A DNA stretch of 28,070 nt, taken from contig PAQB01000010.1 in assembly GCA_002709185.1 (NCBI GenBank), positions 1-28,070 of the forward strand, written 5' to 3'. This document shows, in pieces, positions 1 to 8,104 of the stretch. A program made the translations under genes and the position numbers. The stretch is from Flavobacteriaceae bacterium. Lineage in GTDB: Bacteria; Bacteroidota; Bacteroidia; Flavobacteriales; Flavobacteriaceae. The notes below the pieces were generated by a model, which did not search any database, was not told the DNA's origin, and worked only from the letters and a program-made list of their open reading frames with translations. Position 1 is the stretch's first letter; every line of letters starts with the position of its first letter.

Positions 1-15
1 GTTCAAAAAAATCAT

Positions 16-1815
16 TTAAAAGGCTTTATTTCGTTTTCTGTCGACTTCTTTTAAATAAATCTTTCGCAACCTTAGACTATTGGGCGTGACTTCAACATAT
101 TCATCTTTTTGAATGTACTCTAAAGCTTCTTCCAAAGAAAATTTAATGGCGGGTACAATTCTGGCCTTATCATCGGCTCCTGCACTTCTAACGTTGGTTA
201 GTTTCTTTGTTTTGGTGACATTAACCGCCATATCGTCTCCACGAGAATTTTCGCCAATCACTTGTCCTTCGTAAATAGACTCCCCTGGATCAATAAAAAA
301 TTTACCGCGGTCTTGTAACTTATCGATTGAGTAAGGGATTGCAGTACCGTTTTCCATGGAAACCAATGAACCATTTTGACGTTCAGGAATACCACCTTTA
401 ATCGGCTGATATTCAGTAAATCTATGCGACATGATCGCTTCACCAGCTGTAGCTGTAAGCAGTTGATTTCTGAGACCGATAATACCTCTTGATGGAATCA
501 CAAATTGACAAACCATTCTTTGTCCTTTAACTTCCATGCTCAAAAGCGCCCCTTTTCGCATGGTGACCATTTCTACAGCTTTTCCAGAAATATTTTCTGG
601 GAGATCAATCGTCATTTCTTCTACGGGTTCACATTTGACGCCATCAATTGTTTTGATTATGACTTGTGGTTGGCCGATTTGAAGTTCGTATCCCTCTCTT
701 CTCATGGTTTCAATAAGAACAGACAAATGTAACACACCACGTCCAAATACCATAAACTTATCGGCACTGTCCGTGGGATTTACACGCAATGCCAAGTTTT
801 TTTCAAGCTCTTTTTCTAAGCGCTCTTTGAGATGACGAGAGGTTACAAATTTTCCTTCTTTTCCAAAAAATGGAGAATCATTAATGGTGAAAAGCATGCT
901 CATGGTAGGCTCGTCAATAGCGATTGTTTCTAGAGCCTCAGGATGATCAACATCTGAAATGGTATCACCAATTTCAAATCCGTCCAATCCAACCAGCGCA
1001 CAAATTTCACCAGCCATAATTTTTGAAACTTTCTTTCGCCCCAAACCTTCAAAAACATGAAGCTCTTTTATTTTAGTCTTTAAAATAGAACCATCTCTTT
1101 TAACCAATGCAACCGCTTGGTTGGTTTCTAAACTGCCACGCTGTAAGCGTCCAATAGCAATACGGCCTGTAAATGACGAATAATCCAATGAAGTAATTAA
1201 CATTTGAGTGGTACCATCTTCAATTTTTGGAGAGGGAATATGCTCAATCACCATGTCCAAAAGTGGGGCAATGGAGTCGGTTTTATTTGCCCAATCTCCG
1301 CTCATCCAATTGAACTTAGCAGAGCCGTATACCGTAGGGAAATCCAATTGCCATTCTTCAGCACCCAACTCAAACATGAGGTCAAAAACAGCTTCATGAA
1401 CCTCTTCAGGAGTACAATTTTCTTTATCAACTTTATTGATTACCACGCAAGGCTTAAGCCCTAGATTGATGGCTTTTTGTAGCACAAATCGGGTCTGTGG
1501 CATTGGGCCCTCAAACGCGTCCACCAATAACAATACGCCATCAGCCATATTGAGAACACGTTCGACCTCACCACCAAAATCTGCGTGGCCAGGTGTATCG
1601 ATGATGTTAATTTTCGTGTCTTTATAGACAACAGAAACATTTTTAGAAGTAATGGTAATGCCGCGCTCGCGTTCCAAGTCATTATTATCTAAAATTAGAT
1701 CTCCTTTGTTTTCGTTTTCACGGAACAGTTGGCAGTGATACAGAATTTTATCTACAAGTGTTGTTTTCCCATGATCAACATGGGCAATAATGGCAATATT
1801 TTTAATGGAATTCAT
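16..1815 (-). CDS. typA: TypA/BipA ribosome-associated GTPase
   Basis: Translational GTPase of the EF-G/LepA group that binds the 70S ribosome and helps ribosome assembly and stress or cold adaptation. Seen: P-loop AHVDHGKT at residues 11-18, switch region with RERGITI near 49-55, DTPGH at 73-77 and NKVD at 127-130, then the EF-Tu-like domain II, EF-G-like domains and the TypA-specific C-terminal domain ending in [18 protein letters not shown]. About 599 residues, the normal full length. The frame also offers a TTG one codon upstream (1816-1818), but the ATG at 1815 gives the family N-terminus [10 protein letters not shown] and is preferred. It is divergent from kdsA, with a TAnnTTTG box 20 nt upstream. 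Identification is very secure; the precise physiological role in this group is known only from the family. Confidence 0.97.
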   Translation of the reverse strand: MNSIKNIAIIAHVDHGKTTLVDKILYHCQLFRENENKGDLILDNNDLERERGITITSKNVSVVYKDTKINIIDTPGHADFGGEVERVLNMADGVLLLVDAFEGPMPQTRFVLQKAINLGLKPCVVINKVDKENCTPEEVHEAVFDLMFELGAEEWQLDFPTVYGSAKFNWMSGDWANKTDSIAPLLDMVIEHIPSPKIEDGTTQMLITSLDYSSFTGRIAIGRLQRGSLETNQAVALVKRDGSILKTKIKELHVFEGLGRKKVSKIMAGEICALVGLDGFEIGDTISDVDHPEALETIAIDEPTMSMLFTINDSPFFGKEGKFVTSRHLKERLEKELEKNLALRVNPTDSADKFMVFGRGVLHLSVLIETMRREGYELQIGQPQVIIKTIDGVKCEPVEEMTIDLPENISGKAVEMVTMRKGALLSMEVKGQRMVCQFVIPSRGIIGLRNQLLTATAGEAIMSHRFTEYQPIKGGIPERQNGSLVSMENGTAIPYSIDKLQDRGKFFIDPGESIYEGQVIGENSRGDDMAVNVTKTKKLTNVRSAGADDKARIVPAIKFSLEEALEYIQKDEYVEVTPNSLRLRKIYLKEVDRKRNKAF

Positions 1816-1835
1816 CAATCGCTATTTTAAAGCGG

Positions 1836-1843
1836 CAAATGTA
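1836..1843 (-). promoter_or_regulatory. typA promoter -7 element
   Basis: On the minus strand this reads TACATTTG, a perfect match to the Bacteroidota -7 consensus TAnnTTTG. It ends 20 nt before the typA ATG, predicting a leader of roughly 13-15 nt. I see no clear -33 TTTG partner, so the call rests on the box and its position. Confidence 0.55.
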
Positions 1844-1900
1844 CATTTAATTTTAAGACTTTCGGGTTTTATTCTGATAACCTTAACGGTCAAATTTACT

Positions 1901-1908
1901 TATATTTG
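1901..1908 (+). promoter_or_regulatory. kdsA promoter -7 element
   Basis: TATATTTG matches the Bacteroidota TAnnTTTG consensus and ends 22 nt before the kdsA start, so the predicted leader is about 15 nt. A clear -33 TTTG is not visible. It faces the typA promoter across a 115-bp divergent spacer. Confidence 0.6.
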
Positions 1909-1930
1909 TACCCAATAAACTGATGTAACA

Positions 1931-2749
1931 ATGCAACTTCAAAATATTCCAAAGCTAAAGCATGCCAATTCTGGACAATTTTTTTTAATTGCAGGGCCTT
2001 GTGCGATTGAAAGCGAATCCATGGCGCTGAAGATTGCAGAACGTGTTTGTGAAATCTCAAATAAACTTGAGATCCCCTATTTATTTAAAGGAAGTTTCAA
2101 AAAAGCCAATCGCAGTCGACTCGATAGTTTTACAGGGATTGGAGATGAAAAAGCACTCAAGATTTTGCGTAAAGTTGGGGAAACTTTTGACATTCCTACC
2201 GTTACTGATATCCACGAAGTCAGCAATGCCGCTATGGCAGCAGATTACGTAGATGTTCTTCAAATTCCAGCATTTCTCGTGCGCCAAACGGACCTTGTTG
2301 TGGCCGCAGCGAAAACTGGGAAAGTAGTTAATCTTAAAAAAGGCCAGTTCATGAGCCCTGAGGCTATGAAGCACGCCGTTTTAAAAGTAAAAAATGCAGG
2401 AAATGAAAATGTCTGGATCACAGATCGTGGTACCATGTTTGGCTACCAAGATATGATCGTAGATTTTAGGGGCATCCCCACCATGCGCGAATTTGCACCA
2501 ACTGTTTTAGATGTTACCCATTCTTTACAACAACCAAACCAAAACAGCGGCGTTACGGGGGGCCGCCCAGAAATGATTGAAACTATAGCGAGAGCAGGGG
2601 TCGTTAACAATATTGATGGTTTATTTATCGAAACACACTTTGACCCTGCAAACGCCAAAAGTGATGGTGCCAATATGTTGCATCTAGATCAACTTGAACC
2701 ACTTTTAAAAAACTTGGCTATCATCAGAAAAATGGTCAATAGTCTTTAA
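1931..2749 (+). CDS. kdsA: 3-deoxy-8-phosphooctulonate synthase (KDO-8-P synthase), metal-dependent type
   Basis: Condenses phosphoenolpyruvate with D-arabinose 5-phosphate to KDO 8-phosphate, the committed step to the Kdo sugar of lipopolysaccharide; cytosolic TIM barrel. Seen: 272 residues, the usual length, with LIAGPCAIESES at 19-30, KGSFKKANRSR at 53-63, TDRGT at 164-168, VTGGRPE near 208-214 and ETHFDPANAKSDGAN at 234-248. The residues that bind the divalent metal in the Aquifex-type enzymes are all present: Cys24, His197, Glu234 and Asp245. Escherichia coli-type enzymes have Asn in place of the cysteine, so this one is inferred to be metal-dependent. The gene stands alone on the plus strand and converges on the response regulator gene. 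Confidence 0.95.
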   Translation: MQLQNIPKLKHANSGQFFLIAGPCAIESESMALKIAERVCEISNKLEIPYLFKGSFKKANRSRLDSFTGIGDEKALKILRKVGETFDIPTVTDIHEVSNAAMAADYVDVLQIPAFLVRQTDLVVAAAKTGKVVNLKKGQFMSPEAMKHAVLKVKNAGNENVWITDRGTMFGYQDMIVDFRGIPTMREFAPTVLDVTHSLQQPNQNSGVTGGRPEMIETIARAGVVNNIDGLFIETHFDPANAKSDGANMLHLDQLEPLLKNLAIIRKMVNSL

Positions 2750-2812
2750 TTTCTTGATGAATTCTTGTTTAGGACACTTTTAAATCCCCAATAAATTGAA
2801 ATAAAAAAGGTT

Positions 2813-3979
2813 TTAGGACTTACTGGCAAATGCCTTTACATCCGCATCTGTGATCTCACTCGAGCCCAAAATCATAAGTCGTTCAACAACATTGCGCAGT
2901 TCTCTTACATTCCCAGTCCAGTCATAGCTTTTTAAAAGCGCAATGGCCTTTTTCGAAAATACTTTTGGCGCGGTCCCTTGTTCATTGGCAATTTTAGTAC
3001 TGAAGAAATCAATGAGCAATGGTATGTCATCACGACGGTTATTTAGTGCAGGGACTTCAATGAGTATCACCGCTAGACGGTGGTATAAATCTTCCCGAAA
3101 ACGTCCTTCTGCTATTTCTTTTTTTAAATCTTTATTGGTGGCAGCGACCACACGAACGTCCACCTTGATATTTCTATCGCTGCCCACACGTTGAATTCTG
3201 TTTTCTTGCAAAGCACGCAGTACTTTGGCTTGGGCAGAGAGGCTCATATCACCTATTTCATCTAAAAACAACAAACCGCCGTGTGCGGTTTCAAACTTTC
3301 CTGCCCGGTCTTTATTGGCGCTTGTAAAGGCGCCTTTCACATGTCCAAACAATTCACTCTCAATAAGTTCACTGGGTATTGCAGCACAATTAACTTCAAT
3401 CATAGGGCCTTTGTTTCGGTCACTTTTTTGGTGAAGCCAATGGGCCACAAGTTCTTTTCCTGTACCATTGGGTCCTGTGATCAATACTCGCGCATCTGTT
3501 GGAGCCACTTTGTCAATCATAGATTTTATGTTATGGAGTTCTTCACTGTCTCCGACCATCTCATATTTTTGACTGATGCGCCGCTTGAGGCGTTTATTCT
3601 CGACAACTAGTTTTTTGCGATCTAAGGCATTTCTAACAGTATTTAAAAGTCTGTTCAAGTCTGGAGGCTTTGAAATGTAATCAAACGCACCAAGCCGCAT
3701 GGTATTTACCGCCGTGTCAAGATCGCCGTGACCCGAAATCATTACAATTGGGACTTCTGGTTTGAGTTTTTTTGCGGCTTGTAACACTTCAACACCGTCC
3801 ATTTTTGGCATTTTAATATCGCATAAAATCAAATCAAAATCTTCTTTTTTAATCAATTCAATACCTGACAGTCCATCCACAGCTTCAAAAACTTTATACA
3901 AACTATTTTCTTCGGATAAAATCTTTACCAAAACACGACGGATGGCTTCTTCATCTTCTATGATTAATATTCTTGACAT
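2813..3979 (-). CDS. NtrC-type response regulator: receiver plus sigma-54 AAA+ domain, no DNA-binding domain
   Basis: Phosphorylation-controlled ATPase that would remodel sigma-54 RNA polymerase. Seen: receiver domain at 1-120 with acidic pocket E8/D9, phospho-acceptor D54 (CDIKMPKMDG), S82 and K104. The AAA+ domain follows from about 141, with Walker A GPNGTGKE at 169-176, sigma-54 contact loop GAFTSA at 216-221 (the canonical form is GAFTGA) and Walker B LLFLDEIGD at 236-244. The conserved DWTGNVREL stretch lies close to the end. The protein stops at 388 residues just after the AAA+ lid; the usual C-terminal Fis-type helix-turn-helix is absent. The next bases are followed by kdsA from the other side, so no separate HTH ORF is adjacent. 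Last gene of the block, 25 bp after the permease. No histidine kinase lies in the window. Confidence 0.9.
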   Translation of the reverse strand: MSRILIIEDEEAIRRVLVKILSEENSLYKVFEAVDGLSGIELIKKEDFDLILCDIKMPKMDGVEVLQAAKKLKPEVPIVMISGHGDLDTAVNTMRLGAFDYISKPPDLNRLLNTVRNALDRKKLVVENKRLKRRISQKYEMVGDSEELHNIKSMIDKVAPTDARVLITGPNGTGKELVAHWLHQKSDRNKGPMIEVNCAAIPSELIESELFGHVKGAFTSANKDRAGKFETAHGGLLFLDEIGDMSLSAQAKVLRALQENRIQRVGSDRNIKVDVRVVAATNKDLKKEIAEGRFREDLYHRLAVILIEVPALNNRRDDIPLLIDFFSTKIANEQGTAPKVFSKKAIALLKSYDWTGNVRELRNVVERLMILGSSEITDADVKAFASKS

Positions 3980-4004
3980 TCAATTCATTGCTTTTAATGA
4001 AGGG

Positions 4005-5309
4005 TTAATATTTCAACCATTTGATCAATTCTTTATAGCTTGGCTTCTTGCCATACATTAAAATTCCAACCCGATAAATTTTTGCAGCAATCCAAACGGT
4101 GAACACAAAAGTAACAACTAAAATAAAAAGAGACAACAATTGTTCCCACAGTGGAACTCCAAATGGGATCCGCATAAGCATAACAACTGGAGATGTGAAT
4201 GGAACATGTGAGAAAATTGTGGATATACTGCCATGGGGATCTTCTAAAACTGTAAAGAATCCGATGTAAAAAGAAAAAATCAAAGGCATGATAATAGGAA
4301 TCATAAATTGTTGGGTGTCCGTCTCGTTATCCACAGCCGCCCCAATTGCTGCATAAAGGGAGCTGTAAAGTAAATATCCTCCAGTGAAAAACAATACAAA
4401 GGCAATGATGAGATTCCACAGCGGAAGTGCTCTAAAATCGTTGATGTAGCCTTGCAATTCAGAATTTACAGCGGGGTTGTTCATGGCCTCTGTCATGATT
4501 TCTTGCTGAGGAGTTGCGCTTAAATCTACACCAAAGATTAAAGAAGATGCGAGCATTAAAACGCCTATCAACACAATCCAGATGGCAAATTGAGTAATGC
4601 CCGCTAAGGAAGTCCCAAATATCTTTCCTAGCATCAACTGGATCGGTTTCACAGAAGATATAATAACCTCTATAATGCGACTGGTTTTTTCTTCAATTAC
4701 ACTGCGCATTATTAAATTGCCATAAATTATGATAAACATAAACAATAAATAGCCGGCAAAACCACCGAAAGCCAGTTTCATAAAACTTCCAGCTTTAGAG
4801 GTTTTTACTCCCTCGTAACTTTCTTGACCTAAATTCACATTGGTATTTGCAGCTTTAATTTTGGCCAAATCAACGCCAGATTTTTCAAGTTTTAGTTCTT
4901 TTATCCTATTTTCAATTTTTGATTCTAAACTTGTAATGAAAGTCAGAGAGGGTGCATCTTCAGATAAAAACTTAATCTCCTCTGAAACGGAATCAATTGG
5001 CAGGTTAGGAATATATAAAAGACCGTAAGAACTGGCTTGATTGCTTATGCTTTTAGCAGATTCTAAATCAACCCCATCAAGGTAATGGTATTTCGTGTAC
5101 TCTGTTGAAATAAGAGTTTCTTTAAAAAATTCGGATTCATCCAGTACAGAGATTGTTCTTATTGTCTCATTGTTTACTGTAGTCAAATAGGTAACTAAGC
5201 TGATAAATCCAACCATAATTAGCGGGCTCAAAAAGGTCATCAACAAGAAAGATTTGTTTTTGACCTTTGCCAGATACTCTCTTTTAATAATTAATGGCAG
5301 ATGGTTCAT
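4005..5309 (-). CDS. ABC-2 type transporter permease (NatB-like)
   Basis: Inner-membrane half of an ABC exporter. Seen: 434 residues, a cytoplasmic start (LPLIIKREYLAKVKNKSF), a first hydrophobic segment at about 21-42, a large extracytoplasmic domain of roughly 130 residues, then about five further membrane segments in the C-terminal half. The segment after the first membrane re-entry contains IMRSVIEEKTSRIIEVIISS, the cytoplasmic coupling sequence typical of ABC2_membrane_3/NatB permeases. Its ATG overlaps the stop of the ATPase gene (ATGA, 5306-5309), so the two are translationally coupled and almost certainly form one transporter. Substrate unknown: NatAB of Bacillus exports sodium, but flavobacterial relatives are uncharacterised as far as I know. 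Confidence 0.88.
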   Translation of the reverse strand: MNHLPLIIKREYLAKVKNKSFLLMTFLSPLIMVGFISLVTYLTTVNNETIRTISVLDESEFFKETLISTEYTKYHYLDGVDLESAKSISNQASSYGLLYIPNLPIDSVSEEIKFLSEDAPSLTFITSLESKIENRIKELKLEKSGVDLAKIKAANTNVNLGQESYEGVKTSKAGSFMKLAFGGFAGYLLFMFIIIYGNLIMRSVIEEKTSRIIEVIISSVKPIQLMLGKIFGTSLAGITQFAIWIVLIGVLMLASSLIFGVDLSATPQQEIMTEAMNNPAVNSELQGYINDFRALPLWNLIIAFVLFFTGGYLLYSSLYAAIGAAVDNETDTQQFMIPIIMPLIFSFYIGFFTVLEDPHGSISTIFSHVPFTSPVVMLMRIPFGVPLWEQLLSLFILVVTFVFTVWIAAKIYRVGILMYGKKPSYKELIKWLKY

Positions 5310-6238
5310 AATCCGTTGTTTTTTACAGTTTGAATGAAGATTTCGCTGGCATTAGGAATGAGTTCCTTGTAATGGTTTACAGAAGCATTCCGGCTTAAAA
5401 ATGCCAGAAGATCGTCAGAGCTGTCATTGGGGGTAAGCTTGATATTCAATTTTAAATCATCTTCCAACGACTTGAAATCTGCAGTTGCTATGTCAAAACG
5501 CTCCGCAATTGTTTGCTTCAATGCTGTTTTATGTTTTGTTGACAAACCAACTTCAAAAGCATTTGTTTTATACTGGCGCTTAATGTCCTCGAGTTTACCA
5601 TCCAATATTTTTTTAGATTCGTGAATTAAGGCTATATGGTCACAAAGTTCCTCCACGGATTCCATGCGGTGGGTCGAAAAAATAACTGTTGCGCCTTCTG
5701 CTCTGAGTTGTAAAATTTCATCTTTTATAATATTGGCATTAATGGGGTCAAATCCCGAAAAAGGTTCGTCAAAAATTAACAACTTGGGCTGGTGCAGTAC
5801 AGTCACTACAAATTGAATTTTTTGAGCCATCCCCTTAGAAAGTTCTTGGATTTTTTTATCCCACCAGTGTGAAATTCCTAATTTTTCAAACCAATAAACC
5901 AATCGCTTTTTGGCTTCCTTATATGACAGTCCTTTGAGTTGTGCCAAATAAAGTGCCTGCTCACCAACTTTCATAGATTTATACAAACCGCGTTCTTCTG
6001 GCAAATAACCAATGTATTGAACGTGATGAGGCTGAAGTGGTTCTCCATCTAAGATGACTTTTCCACTGTCGGGCATTGTAATTTGATTGATAATTCTGAT
6101 GAGAGTTGTTTTTCCAGCACCATTGGGACCAAGAAGGCCAAAAATACTGTGTTTTGGCACATTGATAGTAACTCTAGAAAGTGCTTGAAAATCAGCGAAA
6201 TTTTTGGATACACCCTGAACTTCTAAAAGATCATTCAT
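5306..6238 (-). CDS. ABC transporter ATP-binding protein (NatA/CcmA-like)
   Basis: Energises the neighbouring ABC-2 permease. Seen: 310 residues, Walker A GPNGAGKT at 37-44, Q-loop region around YIGYLPEERGLY at 75-86, signature LSKGM at 133-137, Walker B LLIFDEP at 153-159, D-loop SGFDP, and switch histidine in FSTHRMESVEELC. The region after about 225 matches the DUF4162-type C-terminal extension found on exporter ATPases of this class. It starts 84 bp after the dnaJ stop, and that gap contains two palindromes (6249-6293), so this gene may start a separately controlled unit of ATPase, permease and response regulator. Confidence 0.92.
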   Translation of the reverse strand: MNDLLEVQGVSKNFADFQALSRVTINVPKHSIFGLLGPNGAGKTTLIRIINQITMPDSGKVILDGEPLQPHHVQYIGYLPEERGLYKSMKVGEQALYLAQLKGLSYKEAKKRLVYWFEKLGISHWWDKKIQELSKGMAQKIQFVVTVLHQPKLLIFDEPFSGFDPINANIIKDEILQLRAEGATVIFSTHRMESVEELCDHIALIHESKKILDGKLEDIKRQYKTNAFEVGLSTKHKTALKQTIAERFDIATADFKSLEDDLKLNIKLTPNDSSDDLLAFLSRNASVNHYKELIPNASEIFIQTVKNNGL

Positions 6239-6248
6239 TAATTTAAAA

Positions 6249-6293
6249 TTTACATTGTAAGACGTTTATATTTAAAAAGCGTTACACTGTAAA
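6249..6293 (-). promoter_or_regulatory. Two TTACAnTGTAA palindromes, candidate operator (or RNA hairpin)
   Basis: Two 11-bp palindromes TTACA-n-TGTAA lie at 6250-6260 and 6282-6292. Their centres are 32 bp apart, close to three turns of B-DNA. Because each is itself symmetric, the pair also forms a 12-bp inverted repeat (6249-6260 with 6282-6293, one mismatch) that could fold in RNA, with a few more pairs (63-67 with 77-81 of the same block) inside. It sits 11-55 nt ahead of the ABC ATPase start and 30 nt after the dnaJ stop. Paired sites on one face of the helix suggest a dimeric repressor or activator; the U-poor 3' flank argues against a strong terminator. No regulator that recognises this sequence is identified. 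Confidence 0.55.
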
Positions 6294-6322
6294 TCTAAAA
6301 AATTATTAATGAAAAGTGTCTA

Positions 6323-7438
6323 TTAAGAGAACATATCTTTCACTTTCTCAAAAAAGGATTTATCGGAGCTCTTGGGTTTAGGAGAAAAATGCTCGTTGTC
6401 CCGCATTTTTTCAAAAAAGACCTTTTGCTCTTTATTGAGCGTTTTAGGAGTCCATACATTGACATGAACCAATAAATCTCCTTTGTTATAACCATTGATA
6501 TTTGGAATACCCTTACCCCTAAGTCGTAGAATTTTACCAGATTGAACTCCTGGTTCAATTTTGAGACGTACCTTGCCAGTAACGGTTTCTATTTCAACGG
6601 AAGATCCTAAAATCGCATCTGGAAGGCTCACATAAAAATCGTAGTGTAAATTGTCCCCCTCACGCTGTAATTTTGGATGAGGTTCTTCAGAAATGGCAAC
6701 CAACAAGTCTCCGGAAATACCATTGCCTGGAGCCGCATTTCCCTTACCGCTGACCTTGAGCTGCATTCCATCTTCGACTCCAGCTGGTATTTTGATGGAA
6801 ACCGTTTCTTCCTCAGTTACAAAACCATTGGCATCTGCATTGGAAGGACGATTGTCAATTATTTGACCCGTTCCACCACAAGTGTTACATGTAGTGGCCG
6901 TTTGCATTCGCCCTAGAATTGTATTGGTAACTCTAGTGACTTGGCCGGTGCCATTACAAGTAGAACACGTTTTGTAAGTGACGCCCTTGGCCTGTTTCTT
7001 ACGTTTTACTTTAATTTTTTTCTCGACCCCATTCGCAATTTCTTCCAAAGAAAGTTTAACGCGGATTCTCAAATTACTGCCACGAGGCGTTCTTTGACGC
7101 TGACCGCCAAAACCACCGAATCCTCCTCCACCAAAAGCACTGCCAAAAATATCACCGAACTGACTGAAAATGTCATCCATGTTCATTCCACCACCGCCAA
7201 AACCACCAGCGCCTTCAAAGGCTTGATGACCGAATTGGTCGTATCGCGCTTTTTTGTCAGGATCACTCAAAACTTCATAAGCTTCAGCAGCAATTTTGAA
7301 TTTTTCCTCAGCGGATTTGTCATCCGGATTTTTATCAGGATGGTATTTGATTGCCATTTTCCGATAGGCCTTTTTGATTTCTGATGATGAGGCACTTTTC
7401 GTAATTCCTAATACCTCGTAATAATCCTGCTTTGCCAT
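6323..7438 (-). CDS. dnaJ: Chaperone DnaJ (Hsp40), single zinc-centre form
   Basis: Co-chaperone that delivers substrates to DnaK and stimulates its ATPase; cytosolic. Seen: J domain at about 4-68 with HPD at 33-35, Gly/Phe-rich linker at about 75-115, cysteine region, then the two C-terminal beta domains and a dimerisation tail (371 residues in all). Only two CxxCxGxG motifs are present, C158-G165 and C184-G191, separated by 18 residues, whereas E. coli DnaJ has four; this leaves one complete zinc site. I recall the same arrangement in other flavobacterial DnaJ proteins, so it is probably a lineage trait and not a deletion. It starts 26 bp after grpE and is probably co-transcribed with it. 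Confidence 0.95.
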   Translation of the reverse strand: MAKQDYYEVLGITKSASSSEIKKAYRKMAIKYHPDKNPDDKSAEEKFKIAAEAYEVLSDPDKKARYDQFGHQAFEGAGGFGGGGMNMDDIFSQFGDIFGSAFGGGGFGGFGGQRQRTPRGSNLRIRVKLSLEEIANGVEKKIKVKRKKQAKGVTYKTCSTCNGTGQVTRVTNTILGRMQTATTCNTCGGTGQIIDNRPSNADANGFVTEEETVSIKIPAGVEDGMQLKVSGKGNAAPGNGISGDLLVAISEEPHPKLQREGDNLHYDFYVSLPDAILGSSVEIETVTGKVRLKIEPGVQSGKILRLRGKGIPNINGYNKGDLLVHVNVWTPKTLNKEQKVFFEKMRDNEHFSPKPKSSDKSFFEKVKDMFS

Positions 7439-7464
7439 GTTGTATTTTGCTGTTTGCGTTTATT

Positions 7465-7995
7465 CTACTGACCTATGACTACTTTTGGAAATCTGATCAC
7501 CTTATCCCCTAGTTTATATCCTTTTTCTACGACATCTATAACCTTTCCCTTAAGATCTTCACTGGAAGCGGGAATTTGAGTCACTGCCTCGTGTTTGTCG
7601 GCGTTAAAAAGATCACCTTTGTCGACTTCAATGATACTCAAACCTTTTTGCTCCAAAGTAGATTGAAATTTATTTTTAATGAGTTCAACCCCTTTGGAAA
7701 GATCATTTTCCTTGTGTTTTGACATCTCTGCTAGGGCACGGTCAAAGTCATCTAAAACGGGTAAGAGCGATTGAATTACGTCTTGACTTGCAGTTGAAAA
7801 AAGTTCGATACGTTCTTTGGCTGTTCGCCGCTTATAATTTTCAAATTCAGCGAATAAACGCAAAAACTTATCCTTTTCTTGTTCTAAATCTGCCTTATAC
7901 TGATCTTCGACAGAAATTGTTTTTTCACCTTGAACAGATGCCGTTTTTGACGCTTTTTCAGATTTCAACTTTTTCTTGGATTCTTTTTTAGCCAT
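7465..7995 (-). CDS. grpE: Nucleotide exchange factor GrpE
   Basis: Releases ADP from DnaK and so drives the Hsp70 cycle; acts as a dimer. Seen: 176 residues, a Lys/Ser-rich disordered start, a long charged helix at about 33-90 (EQEKDKFLRLFAEFENYKRR), a conserved LLPVLDDFDRAL segment near 95-106, and the C-terminal beta domain ending in GYKLGDKVIRFPKVVIGQ. All are hallmarks of GrpE. It is the first gene of the grpE-dnaJ pair and has the best-looking promoter in the window just upstream. Confidence 0.95.
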   Translation of the reverse strand: MAKKESKKKLKSEKASKTASVQGEKTISVEDQYKADLEQEKDKFLRLFAEFENYKRRTAKERIELFSTASQDVIQSLLPVLDDFDRALAEMSKHKENDLSKGVELIKNKFQSTLEQKGLSIIEVDKGDLFNADKHEAVTQIPASSEDLKGKVIDVVEKGYKLGDKVIRFPKVVIGQ

Positions 7996-7996
7996 T

Positions 7997-8006
7997 TTAC
8001 AATGTA
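7997..8006. promoter_or_regulatory. Single TTACAATGTA palindrome before grpE
   Basis: TTACAATGTA at 7997-8006 is a 10/11 match to the TTACAnTGTAA palindromes found between dnaJ and the ABC ATPase. It lies directly before the grpE ATG, inside the leader. At this base composition about one TACAnTGTA per 28 kb is expected by chance, so the site may be coincidental; its place at the head of the same gene block is what makes it worth noting. Confidence 0.25.
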
Positions 8007-8038
8007 TTCTTAATATTATGAATTATATATTTTGATGG

Positions 8039-8072
8039 CAAAAGTACTGCCATTCTTCGAAAAATGTCAAAA
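8039..8072 (-). promoter_or_regulatory. grpE-dnaJ promoter
   Basis: On the minus strand a TTTTG (8068-8072) is followed after 21 bp by TACTTTTG (8039-8046), matching the Bacteroidota -33 TTTG and -7 TAnnTTTG pair. The -7 box ends 43 nt ahead of the grpE ATG. No CIRCE element (HrcA operator) is visible, so any heat-shock control would have to work differently. Confidence 0.65.
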
Positions 8073-8104
8073 TGTCATCTTTTTTTTTATGGGTTTAACT
8101 AAGT

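Noticed and set aside
16..1818. TTG start for typA one codon upstream of the ATG
   Set aside because: The ATG at 1815 gives the family N-terminus; the TTG would add a single residue.
6249..6293. Intrinsic terminator after dnaJ
   Set aside because: A 12-bp stem is possible but it is AT-rich, has a long loop, and is not followed by a good T-run on the minus strand; each arm being a palindrome fits a DNA site better.
6941..7384. 147-residue ORF antisense to dnaJ
   Set aside because: Its composition is low-complexity (Thr/Ser runs) and arises from the Gly/Phe and Lys-rich coding on the opposite strand; dnaJ is certain.
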